DNA from: Trileptium ribeirensis
Taxonomy: Eukaryota; Nematoda; Enoplea; Enoplida; Thoracostomopsidae
Direction of reading: 5' to 3'
DNA length: 64,000 bases
Assembly: GCA_030248225.1 (NCBI GenBank)
Contig: JASANE010003748.1
Location: forward strand, 16,973-80,972
In this document: one piece after another, positions 1 to 12,300 of the stretch
Layout of the letters: every line of letters starts with the position of its first letter
How positions within the stretch are numbered: the first letter of the stretch is position 1
Program-made: the position numbers and the translations under genes
The notes under the pieces: generated by a model
What the model saw: the letters and a program-made list of their open reading frames with translations, nothing else
What the model was told of the DNA's origin: nothing
Databases searched by the model: none

Positions 1-790
1 CCAAAACATCGCATGCATCCTGCCGAAAAACCTATATCGACAATAATGACCTCCACTGTATGTAACCAAACAACCGAGGACAAACTATAGTCTGGAAGTC
101 AAGTTCATTGGCCCTAAGCCCATTGACACCCCATGAAAAGACATGAAATGTGCATGCTGGACTCTACATAAGCAAATCATTGTAATCAGGATACCGAAAA
201 ACCTCTATATAAACTATTTTTGATGCCATGTACCAAACTACTGAAAACATGCTATTTTCTGGAAATCAGGTTTATTGAACCGACACACAATGAAAACGTC
301 TGAAAAGGCATAATATGCTCGTGATGGATTCTCGAGATAACCAAACCATCGTATTCAGCATACCAGAAGACCTATATAGGCAATTGTTAACGACATGTAG
401 GCAATAAGTAACCAAATAACTGAAGACAGTCTATATTCCGGAAATCGGATTCATTGACGCTAAACCCATGAAAACTTGAAATATGCATGCTGGACTCAAG
501 ATAAACAGATCATTATTTCAGCCTTCAGGAATACCTATACTTAAATCATTCTTGATGTACTACACGCAATACATAAACAGACAAATGAAAACGCACATTT
601 TGGAAATCGGGTTCATCAACAGTAAAACCCTTGAAACCCGATGAAAAGGCATAATATAGTCAAGTTGGACTCAAAATAACAAAACTATCGTATCCATCGT
701 TCTTGATTATCTAATAGGCACTGACTGTAAGGTAAAACAACGACAACACAGCGAAATCACAAAAATCAGGGTTTATGGCAAAGGGTCGAT
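1..790. repeat. Degenerate tandem repeat, period about 165-170 bp
   Basis: A block that starts with an 'aacctatat'-like word recurs near 26, 198, 369 and 534, with a decayed fifth unit from about 695. In each unit it is followed in the same order by 'accaaac/ataac', 'tggaaatc', 'catgaaaa' and 'tgctggactc'-like words. The units differ from each other by many substitutions and small indels, so the array is old. It reaches the left edge of the window and may continue beyond it. Confidence 0.75.
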
Positions 791-884
791 AAACCATGTT
801 CCTCAGCGGCCCAAGGAGTGGTTCCACAAAAAAGCCGTAGTTGTATCGTAGTTAGCTAAGTTGTAGATCTTCGATGATTTGACG

Positions 885-1096
885 CGAAACCTGTGTCGCT
901 AGATACGGGCTGTGAAAACTGGTACCCGTATGACCAGATTTGGCAAAGAACCCTTGATAAACCTATTTTTTGCCAATTTGACCCGGAAGATGGGATCGGA
1001 GGTGTTCGCGTTCAACTAAAGGGCACATCGTCGCCACTTTTGCTATCAAACAAAAAAATTGTGAAATCCGTCCAGCCGAAAATGGGTTATGGATGA
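885..1096 (+). repeat. Dispersed repeat family R3, copy 1
   Basis: This stretch is similar to the reverse complement of 9297-9500. Shared words include 'tttggcaaagaaccctt', 'gttcgcgtt' and 'ctaaagggcacatc'. An open frame of 67 codons lies over it but matches no protein I know. I read it as a mobile-element fragment. Confidence 0.6.
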
Positions 1097-1229
1097 TGTA
1101 TCAGACAAAACAAATTTTCACATTTTTCTCCTTCGGCCCTCTGTGAAAACTCCGCTTGCTCTGTTTCAATTATAAATTGAGCCATCGAATATCAGCCATG
1201 TTGACTGAACAGTTGAGAAGACAATATCC

Positions 1230-1992
1230 GATTATTGCACTAGCACTGAGGACAAATTACTTTGCAAAATGAGCCCAAAAACACATATTATATAGCTCGA
1301 GCGGTTGCGCATATATTACTATAATTTTCGTGTATTTTGTGTATCATATACTTATTGATTATCCACTTTTCACCCTTTCTGCAACGTAAATAATGACAAT
1401 AGCAGCACACGCTGTTATAAAGAATTGGTCTAAGTGATAGCAAAAACAATCATATAGCTTGAGCGGTCGCGGAGATATTACCATTTTCCTTTATTTTGGG
1501 TCGCATTGGCCCATGGAATAACTTGTTACCCAACACGGCGCCGTAAATAATGACAATAGCAGCACCCCATTTCAAAATTTGTTAGACGATGAATTGCTTT
1601 AAAATCACCAAAATATCAATGCAACTCGAGTAGTGGCGGAGATTACCATTTTCGTGTATTTTGGGTCTCATGTCCCATTTCAAAACTCCTTTCGACAAAA
1701 ATATTGCATCCTAAGAGAACAGACGGGAAAGCGTTATAAACAGCCTGCTAGAGGCTTACTCGTTCTACAAAATGATCCTAATTTGACTCAGATAGCAAAC
1801 CCATTTGTCGAGATACAACCAACATGATTTTCCAGGCCCCTCCAGGACCCGACTAGAGCCGTTTAGCCCGCTTTTCGAAGAAAGATGTTGCAATCGGTAA
1901 TCGCGCTTAACTAAAGGGCACAAATAGAAATTCCAAGCTTTCAAATAAGCTGTAGAATCAATCCGTCCTGCCAAAGTTGAGTTATGTGTGCA
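1230..1992 (-). repeat. Dispersed repeat family R1, inverted copy
   Basis: The reverse complement matches the bodies of the repeats at 13352-14287, 36454-37312 and 57335-58123. Shared words are 'taactcaactttggc', 'tctatttgtgccctt', 'ctgctattgtcatta' and 'aatatctccgc'. Both terminal segments carrying the 'gaattctgag' motif are absent, so this copy is truncated. Confidence 0.6.
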
Positions 1993-3221
1993 ACTCTAAA
2001 AAACCAAATTAGTAACATTGTTAAGCTTCATCACTGTCACGGCTAGTGAAAATTCTTCGCTTTGACTAGCTCGTTTAACTCAGTACACTCAAAGATCAAT
2101 TAAATTTCAAACTAAAGCCCTAACATGAAACAGTATTATATAAATTTTAGAAATAAGTCATGTGGTAATGTAACGGTGGGCGGTGATAGTTGATACTTAT
2201 GCATCGTGGGATGATCAGTTTCACCATCGCTGCTGATGGACCTAACAAAATACACATGGGTTCGCCATAGGACGCTAATCCTAAATCCGAGACTAAGCTT
2301 GTTTTAAATCTTTATAAACAATTTTATGGCCCTAAAGTTTAAGCAATTGGTTCTAAATTTACATAAATAATATATCTGCATCCACTTTAGAGATACAGCC
2401 AAAAATTTGTTTTACCGGACCCTATTTTGACCCCTTTGACCCACTTTTAAGGGCGAGGATAGGAGTTGGAATCCATTTTCGGCACTAACCAAAGGGTACG
2501 CTTTCATTTGGACTAACGCGCAAGACGTTCGGACGTTGTTGCAAATTTGAGTTATGGATACCACAAGAAAAAATCACAAGCTGACAGTACCACATTTACC
2601 ATACAAAAAGTCTTCCGTTAACACTCAGCGTTCAAAAATTCCAATACCATACAATTTCCCTGTCCGAACCAGCTATGTGAATGTCCAGCGTGTGAGGAAA
2701 TGGAGTACTAGATTGCTACAAAGTAAACCCATGAACTATTACACGATCTGATATAGGCATAAAAAACTTCGTGGCAAGCAATCAAGCATGGACATTACAT
2801 TACGTCCACATATTTACAGTTACAATTATAATTACGTGCACATAAAATCGAACGCAGACGAAATTCTTTAAATCTCACATTTTTTCTAACATTCTGACAT
2901 TTTAAACGCAATCTAAACATTTTTTATTAAAACATTTTTAACACAACCGAAATTCGTTTAATTAATCGCAAACGATCGAATTTCGTGCATGAATACAATG
3001 AAATCGAGCGAAAGTTCGTTCGATTTTTGAGCACTTAATTTTGACTGTAATTATACAGCCGTCTAATCCAATTTTTCACATATTTCAGTAACGATTTTTC
3101 TTGCTTTTCCCGTAGAAACTGACGGCAATCAGAAATCATCAAAACCCAATTATATAGCAAAAACTACACAGATCCGTAGCAAAATATGCAAACATGCCAC
3201 CTTAAAATGAAATTAACATAC

Positions 3222-3374
3222 TTTCTCGTCAAATCGTGGATTAAAATGCAAAACGTAATCGTCGCCAGACATCAGATTGACTTGAAATCGCTTTGCTTTT
3301 TCGTTGACTGTACCGGACACGTAGCACGCTGTACCAGTCTTCATCGGTGGAATTTTAACGTGGTATGGAATTGG
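3222..3374 (-). CDS. Galectin B exon d: first part of CRD2
   Basis: The frame is open between acceptor 'ttttatag' and donor 'GTATGTTAAT', 153 nt, phase 0 at both ends. It encodes 51 residues starting P-I-P-Y and ending L-H-F-N-P-R-F-D-E-K. The H, N and R of the galectin sugar-binding signature are intact. It follows the G-R-Y-Y end of the 4485-4607 exon, giving the CRD1-CRD2 linker typical of LEC-1-type proteins. The next exon, expected to start with a V-x-R-N motif, was not found in 1-3221. Confidence 0.9.
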
Positions 3375-6300
3375 CTATAAAATTTGTTGCGTTCACAAAT
3401 ATAGTGAATATGAAAAACTGTAACTTTACCTATCATACGTATATAATGAAAAATAAAGTAAGCGTGAGTCCACTTTAGGTGGGTACTTTTGTAAAAATTA
3501 CGAATTGATTCGCGCAGAAATTCGCGTGCGCATTTTTGCCATTGGTATTAGCATTTTTGTGAAACCGATCACGGCCTCTGCGACGGAATTTGTGCGTTCG
3601 CGCACATTTGTTCATTTCGCATGTTTGTCCACGTTCATCAAATGAGATTGAATCAGACAGCAATGTTCGCTGTCTATTTGGGTAACATAAGAGAAAAAAC
3701 GCGATTGGTAATCGCGTTTTCACAATGTACGCGGTCGGAAAAATGCCATGCTAAATGCACTGACCGTGAACAGCGCCTGCGCTTTGCTGCATCGTAAATG
3801 GTATAAAAGTTCTTATGGGAAAATCGTGATTCCTTCGCGTTCATCGCTTTTACGATCATGAACTGACTTAACAAAAAAACCAAGGGTACGCACGTAAAAT
3901 GGATTCACTCATTAGTGATTGCATAATCACAACTATGCAACATGTACACTACCACAATCTAGATATCACTATTTACGTGAAACCTAGCTTCCCATTAAAA
4001 TTTATTATTTACATGTTTGTTGACTCAATAAACTGCAAATTGGCGCCAAATATAATAATGATTTACTTAAAGCCATGACGGCAACATGAATAAATAATGT
4101 AAGTTTAGCGTAGCTCAATTCATCATTGCTGTACATAGGAACAGACTCGCATACAGCAAAATGACACAATTATGGCTCTAACAGCTGCAGTAGCCTGCGG
4201 TAGCTTACGCATGTGTGGACTCTCGAATTGATTGAAAATGACAGATCTAATTTCATCAAATCAAATCAACCGAACACAAAAACTGATCGAACACCGCAGC
4301 AAATGATTCAAATTTTTCTTTAGCAACTGGCATATAATACTTGACTCAAAATTAAGCTGTCATCTTAAACTAATGTATTTAACTTTATTGATTTGTAATG
4401 TGTCACTATCAAACGGATGCAACGGCACTTGCTTCTAAACAAACTAAGTAAAACAAGACAAAACGATAAAATTTGAATACTTACATAATACCGGCCTTCC
4501 CAGCTAACGTGGAATAATTCTACAGCACCATCGATGTATATATGGTTAATCAAAGTTAGTGGAATACGATATGTGTAATTAAATACTGCTTTTCCGTTTG
4601 CAAATACCTAAAAAAGTTAAGAATAAATATTGTGACAAGGTACCATTACGTCCATCGATTCAATAATTCGATTCTTTAGCTAACTCAGAGGCCCGGCCGA
4701 ATCCGATGTGTCGATTCGAATGTGGTATATGAAAGTCCTGTTCATAACAGTCGTGTTTATAGTGTAGTTACAGTGTATATAATATTTGTCTACTACACGT
4801 GAAAAAGTATATGTATTTGCATTGGTGCTTGGATTATACGTATTGTTTATTTGTTTGTTTGTTTATGAACACATATTGTTTACTACATGCTGTGTGAGTG
4901 AATATAGAGGAAATGTGTGTTGTGTTTGCGTTTTATCATTCGTGCATTCTGTGTGAGTTGTATGTATACCATACCTTGATATGTAACAAATGTTTCGGGT
5001 ACGTTCTTTTGAAACGATGATTAGAATATTGTGCAAAAATTATTGTTGGAATTGACTCAAAATGGGTAGGGGGGATGACCCATGTATTTACGGAATTTGA
5101 TACCATTTTATTTAGGGCGCAGTCTAGATTATCCAAAATGAATTTCGCACCCTTTGATCCAGTACTTAAAAAATTATGGAGCATCCCCCATGTCAGCTTT
5201 ACATTACGAATAATTAAATTGTTAAAAATTATGAAATTTTAGGAGTGTGCCCAAGACCCTGAAAAATAGTTAAAATTAAGAGGGATTTGAAGAATATTTT
5301 GTGTGTTATGGCCTGTTGTATTGTCGTTTATATGTTGTGAGCGTTAGTAATGAGTGCCTTTGGCACTGACACCTAATTAGCGGATATGTGTATGTATATG
5401 TGTTGAATCCGCGTCTAAATTTCGGAAAAATGTTTTGAGTTAACAATTCGGCGAAATTCATAAAAAGTCTTTCTCTACAACAAAAATTAAAACTTAGGTT
5501 AGGGAGCGGATTTAGAAATTCCAAGAACTGTTGGCGTCTCTGGCAACGATTATATTAAAATCTTAGGAGTTAGAGAGGTTTCAGAACTAGGTTTAATTTA
5601 GTTCCAGGGAATTGGGGCGAGAAAAGTTTATTTAAACCCTTGCGCAGCGAGTGTAAGCAATTTCAGTTCCAATCGGTGCTCAAACAATTTGACGCGTGCA
5701 AAAATCTTTACAATCGGAGCGTACTCGGCACATCCTGTGAGTAATGTAAGTGTGTGTTTATATGTGTATTTCTATAAATCATAAGCGTTATAATAAACTA
5801 TTGGGTGATCAATTAATTTACTAATCGAAATTTGTCCGACTGTGCATTCCCTAAGCATAGGTAGCGCCGATGCGAGCCTCGATCTTGACAACGGAAAGAG
5901 TGTGATCTAACGTGGATAATACGTACCCCAGAACCACGTAGGTTACAATATTCCCTTTATGAAATTGCATTCTGAGTGATACTGCATACACGCCGAACGA
6001 TGTAAGTGTAAAAAGTAAAGCCGTGTTCACATTGCATCCGATCCGACCCGACTTTCACGTATATTTTATATACAGCGGCACACTGCATCCGATGAGTTCT
6101 GATCCGAATCAGATTCGACACGGTATGCACAATTTTGTCGGACCGAACCATGACACAAAGGAAACGCTATCAAAATTACAGTTCTGTATTTACGGAAATA
6201 GAAATTATATATGTAACACATATCACACATATTTAGTTAAAACTACAATGTATATATGCACTAAGCTACATACTGTATATGTAAGGTAGGCGGGTAACCA

Positions 6301-9300
6301 TAATGTACGGTGATATACACGCAGATTTTTATTTTTATTGAAGTATACTTTTACTTTCTAATATTTTTAATGTTGCTGTTTGTTTTTATTTTTTAATTTT
6401 AAATGAGACTTTGCATGTGTGTTAGGTTAGGTTTTGTACGGGTTAAAATTAACCAGGGGTGACTTGTCGATTATAAACGAATAATTGTCCCGTAACCATT
6501 TTATTTTGCATAGTTAGCGAAAACAATGCATAAATATACGATGGGTCTTGCTTTTATGTTGACAAAGTGATTGACAGTGAATAAACAGTAATTTGATACG
6601 AGCAGTTATGCGGAAGTTGGCGCCCAAGTATAATGCGCGACTAAACTGCTGACATTACCCCACCAAACATTCTGTTTTGCATCGCCCGACATGGAATCAA
6701 CATCCGATCTTATGAAACATTTCAGAAATAGGATTCAGTTCATTGCATTCAATCCTCTGTCATCATAGCTTTTTCGACTGACCAAGAAGCATTCTAACTC
6801 AAATTTTGACAAAATAATACAATAGGGTGGGGTTAGTGCGATAATCATAATTTTATTCGCGCATAAATTATGCGCAAACTGCAATTAAAACATTACAGAT
6901 GCGCTTACCGTACTGTGAGAAGCAGCCTCTCTTATGGACTTACAGGTATTCGAAAATTTTATACCTTACGTCGTATCACAGGGACTATTTTTTGCAAAAT
7001 CATGAAGAAAGATTTCCGAGACATGCGACTGTGCCCATGAAATCGTTTATCCTGAAGTAATTGCTTGTCCGGGTTATGAAATTTCCCACAACGCCCCGCT
7101 GCCTATTTATTTTGTGAACCCACAGCCGTTTACTTTGTGACCGATTACACACGAATGTGCTGGTTTCAAGTATAAAAATTTGTGACGCACCAAAGTAAAC
7201 CATCTTTATTTTAGCATGTTTGTCATGAAATCTGAAATTATGAAGACAAAAGTTAATTGAAACTCGAGAAAGCTCGATGAAACTCTGGGAACGTTGGATA
7301 AACAGCGTGATTTGAAATTGTATAACTGACCTGGACCGTTGGGTATTTAGAGTCACAAAATAGTTCAAAAAATTGCGCGATATATAAGTTTGATGTAATT
7401 CAGAACTAAAGTTATTGATTGAAACTGAAAATCTTAAATTGATTATGATATTCCGTTATTACTTCACCTAAATTAAACTACGTAGCGTTGAATATTGGGA
7501 TTGCTCTTTTAACTTTTTCGCTTTTTATATTTGGAAGCGCTTTACACATGTATGGTTAGTAGACATACTGTGTACGCGTACGGTATTGTTCTCTGTACGC
7601 GTAAGGTATTCTTCAATTTTCTAAGCACTATAACTGTGGTTTACTACAGTAAATTTATCAACCTTATAGAGTTCGAAAAGTGACGTCAAACCCAACATGA
7701 TCAATATTCATTTGATTCGTGGGGTTAGAAATATAACAGATCAAGGCTATATCACAATGACATAACTGAATTATATGCTTAACACAACTGGCCATTAGAC
7801 CTTTAACGACCACTGGTCTGAAATGAAAGAAGCGCACACTGTAAGATGCTGTGTTCAAGTAGTTTGTTGTGTGATAACACAAAAAAAAAAAAAAAAAAAA
7901 ACAAAAAACAAAAAAAAAAAAAAAAAAACAATAAAAAAACAAACACAAAACCACTATATTTGCTAGAGCGTTTTTATTAGCTCACGTTACGTTTTTCATT
8001 AAAATCCTAGATCGCATTTTAAGCGTACGCTGCTTGCGACAATGGAATGTTGTCTCGATTCGTGGCGCACTTGTGAAACATTGCACCATAAATAAATAAA
8101 TTCAGCAGTGAAAGTGATAAATTTATGAACCTATTAATGTATACGAATTTTGGTAGCGTTAAAATAATATTTTAAACCAAGAATTTTAAATATCACTTAT
8201 TAATTTATATGAAAAACGTAATTTACAGTAAGCGCCCTTAGTTAACTATGTACTAATATGTATATAATCATGGTTTCGTCAAATCGATCACCAATTAGTT
8301 CAGAATAGAAACCGCAGTCCGGTCGAGTCATGTCATACACCGAACAGGGATCGTTGGGTAATATTCGGGTATAAAGATAAAAATGCCTTTGAAAATCATG
8401 TTTGATGTGCGTGTAGTGCGAGATTCTGCACTTTTCATAGCGTAAGCTTTGGTCGATCCAGCTGTGATGAATGAGAAAGATCGTGTAGTATATATCCTTT
8501 AAGTATATGTAAGTACTGAGGAAAATATACTGAAACGCCGAACACATATTTTTAAACATCTGTTTTCATTCAGATTATTCTGTGTTACGCATTCTGATCG
8601 GATGCAATTTGCACAATTCGGATCGGATACATTGTGAACATGGGCTAATAATTGGAGAAAAACACCAACAACCAAAACCCAAAATCTAAGCTGACTGCAC
8701 ATAAAAATAGGTCAGACGGGCATGTGCGTGTATCTGAACAATAATTCCGTGTTAGTAACGACATTCTGCATAATTATCTCAACAGCGGCTCCAGCTTATA
8801 TGTGAAATATCCACAATATAAATAGCAATCGTCAGGTAATAACATGTCTATTTGTGCCAAAAACTCGATCAGTGGTAGTCGACTTTCCACCTATAACTTT
8901 GCTTTAATGATTGTATTTGCGTGGTATGCATCAAATAAAAGGCGTTTTCGCAGTGTTTCTGACATGATTTTAACCGGTTTTCTCTTTTCAAAATGCTCCT
9001 TGGCAAAACCGGGTGCCGTTCGGAACCAGAGTGGCCCGATTGATGCCCCCTGGAAAACTTTCAGTGAATGGAGAGCCCAGTAAAATGAAGTTGCATTGTT
9101 ATTGAAGTATTGATGTTATATAATTACTAGCATGGGACTTTAAGTAGGCTTACGGACCTGAATTTGTACCGACAAAATGGTCGATAAACGCAGAGTACCA
9201 ACAATAGCTCCGTTTCTCCTTGTTTCGCGAGTTACTAGTAAAAATTTAGCCCAAATTTTCAGGATGAATGTATGTCTATTTCTGTAACGCATAACTCATC

Positions 9301-12300
9301 TTCGGGTCGATGAATTTCGAAAATTTTTTATTCGATACCAAAGATGATGAGGATGTGCCCTTTAGTTTAACGCGAACAGCTCTGACCTCTTCTTCGGGGC
9401 CAGAGTGCAAAAAACAGGTTTTTAAGGGTTCTTTGCCAAATTTGGCCCTACGGGTACTCGCAGCGTATCGCTACATAGGCTTCGCATCTAAAACCTGAGA
9501 CCATCTTACAGAACCGGCTCAACAATATCTACAATTTTGCTGACTGCCTGGAACCATGGGGGCGCCATACCACAGTACCTCAAACCTCATAACTCCAGAC
9601 CCGGAGCCTTAATAAAAAAATGCGCATCGGCATTTATAATTTTACTATGAAATAAAACCAACCAGAGAAAAAATTCGGAAGTTAAGATAAAAATAACCTT
9701 GCTTCCGTGAAGGGTACTAAAATGAGATATAAACCCTCATTTTGACCTCTGACCCCAAACCATGGCGGCGCCACACCCCCATACCCATGGAACCATACGT
9801 CACACAGCAAAACTAACACCGGCAATGGGTTTCCTACGCCCGAAAATCGCCATGTGCAACTTTTCAGCAGCCCAGGACGTCAGAAAAAATTCTCGAATTT
9901 TGGGTCGAGGAACCACGGGGCACCATACCACCGTACTTCAAACCCCATAACTCCAGAACCGGTGCCTTAATCGAAAAAAAATGCGCAATAAAACCAACCA
10001 CAGAAAAAATTCGAAACCTAAGTTAAAAATAACATTGCTTCCGTGAAGGGTACTAAAATGGGCAAAAAATCTACATCTTGACCCCTGACCCCAGAACCAG
10101 ACTCCAAATAAAAAACTCTCCGGGATGTACACGGTAAATTAATTATGCCGGTTCAAATGCGCCCAAGATCATGAAAACTCGTTAAGCCGTTCCCGAGTTA
10201 TGGTCGATCACAAACACAGACGGAATTTAAAAGCTTTCACCCCTGCAGCACACAATCTCCACTACGTCCTGATTATATATACACGCCCCCCCTACAAATT
10301 TTGCGGCCCCTAGCTTAACCAAGAACAATCCCTTTTCGTGCGGCGCCCACTATTGGTCCGGCCCAGTTCGAGGGGCCGTCCCCGGTTCGTGCTCATCACC
10401 ACCCACCCCTCATAAATTTTTTCCTACCGAGACGCCAGTTACAAGTGATTACACAAAATTACCATTGGATGGAACCACGCTCGCTCCGATTTACCCTCGC
10501 TTGTGAGCTACTAATGACAATCTATTATCAAAATAATTGTTCATTACGCCAAGGTGAAACGTCACGTTGGCCGAAAGTTTATTTTCCATTACTATGATTC
10601 CATTCTAATAAGGAACTAAATCATAGACGCAACTACGTTGCTAAAGTTGTTATAAACAACGTAGTAGCCATATTAAAAACTGAGTTTAAATGTTAAAGTT
10701 AAGAATTCATAGAGAATAACGACAAGATGGTTACTGCTAGGCCAAAAATTGCGCTAACACACAGTGTTAGCAAAAGACTTTACTTCAAAATATTCTTCAT
10801 GCGCCCTGATACGTAAATCAAATTCCTCGTTTTCCTTTAGCGTCAACTTGTGGATTTCTTCCTTGCCCCAGCCTTTGGCAGTTGTCCATGTATTGGCGAC
10901 AAATGATTTTTCGTTCGCACGACAACTAATATGCAGCGCAATCGGATCCATATCGTCACCCTGCAGATTAGCACCGGTCGCCAGATTTACATCGAAACTA
11001 AAATACAGATCTTAATTGTGTTAGTTATTGTTGTATTCACCACGAACATAATCTCAGCGCGTAAAATTGTTAATATAATGTTATGGCTACAATAATTTTG
11101 TCGGCTGTCCTATATACCAATTGCCGTATGTCTGTCTGTCCGCGCGTCCCATTATTGGGTCCGTCAGATATTTTGGACCATAACTTTTGAACCCGCTGAT
11201 TGATTTGGGTGCATTTTGTGGGTAGGAAATCGATATGGTAACGCAGGAACAAAATTCTAACTACTCAGCGACCCCCGTATCACTGCCCCCAAAATAGTGT
11301 TATTTTAGAGGTTTTTCGGCCTAACTTTTCAACGAGTCAATGGATACTTGCCAACTTTTTCGTTTTGCTTTTTTAGCTCACGGGACTATAGCATGAACAC
11401 ATTTTCATTGGAGGTGCACACTCGCTACGTAGAGGGTTGCCCAGAAAAAAACCAAAAAATTTTCCATATTTCGGAAACGGCTTCATGGACTTTAACCACC
11501 TGTTTTGTTTTGCTCCTTTTAGCCTGGGTACACAGGGGGTCACCCGAAGACTAAAAAGCACAAAATTGGCAATACACGGAGGAAGCGAAGGCTGTCGGCG
11601 ATTTCCACCTTAATCATTTTAGCTCTGAGATTTCTTGCCACCACACCTTGTTACGTTGACAAATGCGTAAACTTGAATTTAGGGAAATCAAGAAAATGAT
11701 AAAAATAATTGAATTCGAGTGGAATGAGAGAGCGAAGCGAGTGGAACGAGAATTTTCAATTTTGGCTCTGGAGGGGGGTTGAGGAGGCCCTGTCTGTGTG
11801 TCTGTCGCACCTTGATCTCGATAACGGTTGGCGGATTTTGATGCAAGATAGGTCATTCGAAGCGCAATGGTAGATTTAGGTGTAGTGACGGAGCCCCATT
11901 TTTGATTTTTTTCCCGTGGGAAAAGTTATGGGGCAAAATGACATGGTTTTGGCCCATTTTTCGGGCATCCCCTCCAGTTTTTGTGACTTTTCTCAACAAG
12001 TAAACGAGGTATCCGCAAACTAATAGGCCTATTCCATGTAGCTTTACCAGGGCTTTCCAATGATATATAACAGGTTTTCAAGTACTTCCCGATCTGGAGT
12101 CTATAAGCTTATAGTTGGCGCCAAATTTCATATTTGGTGAAAAGTCGTGGGAAATGCACCTAAATGTGTGTTTTTTGTTGCTTTTGGTGTCTTATATGGG
12201 GTTTTCTGGGCCAACAAGCTCATTGCGAGTGTCAAAAATATTGTGTGGCAAATATTTTTCACACTTCTGCTTCATACTTGGTATGAAAAATGAGATTTTT

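Noticed and set aside
3186..3380. 64-codon plus-strand frame
   Set aside because: Antisense shadow of galectin B exon d.
7664..7954. 96-codon minus-strand frame with a phenylalanine run
   Set aside because: Produced by the A tract at 7879-7930.
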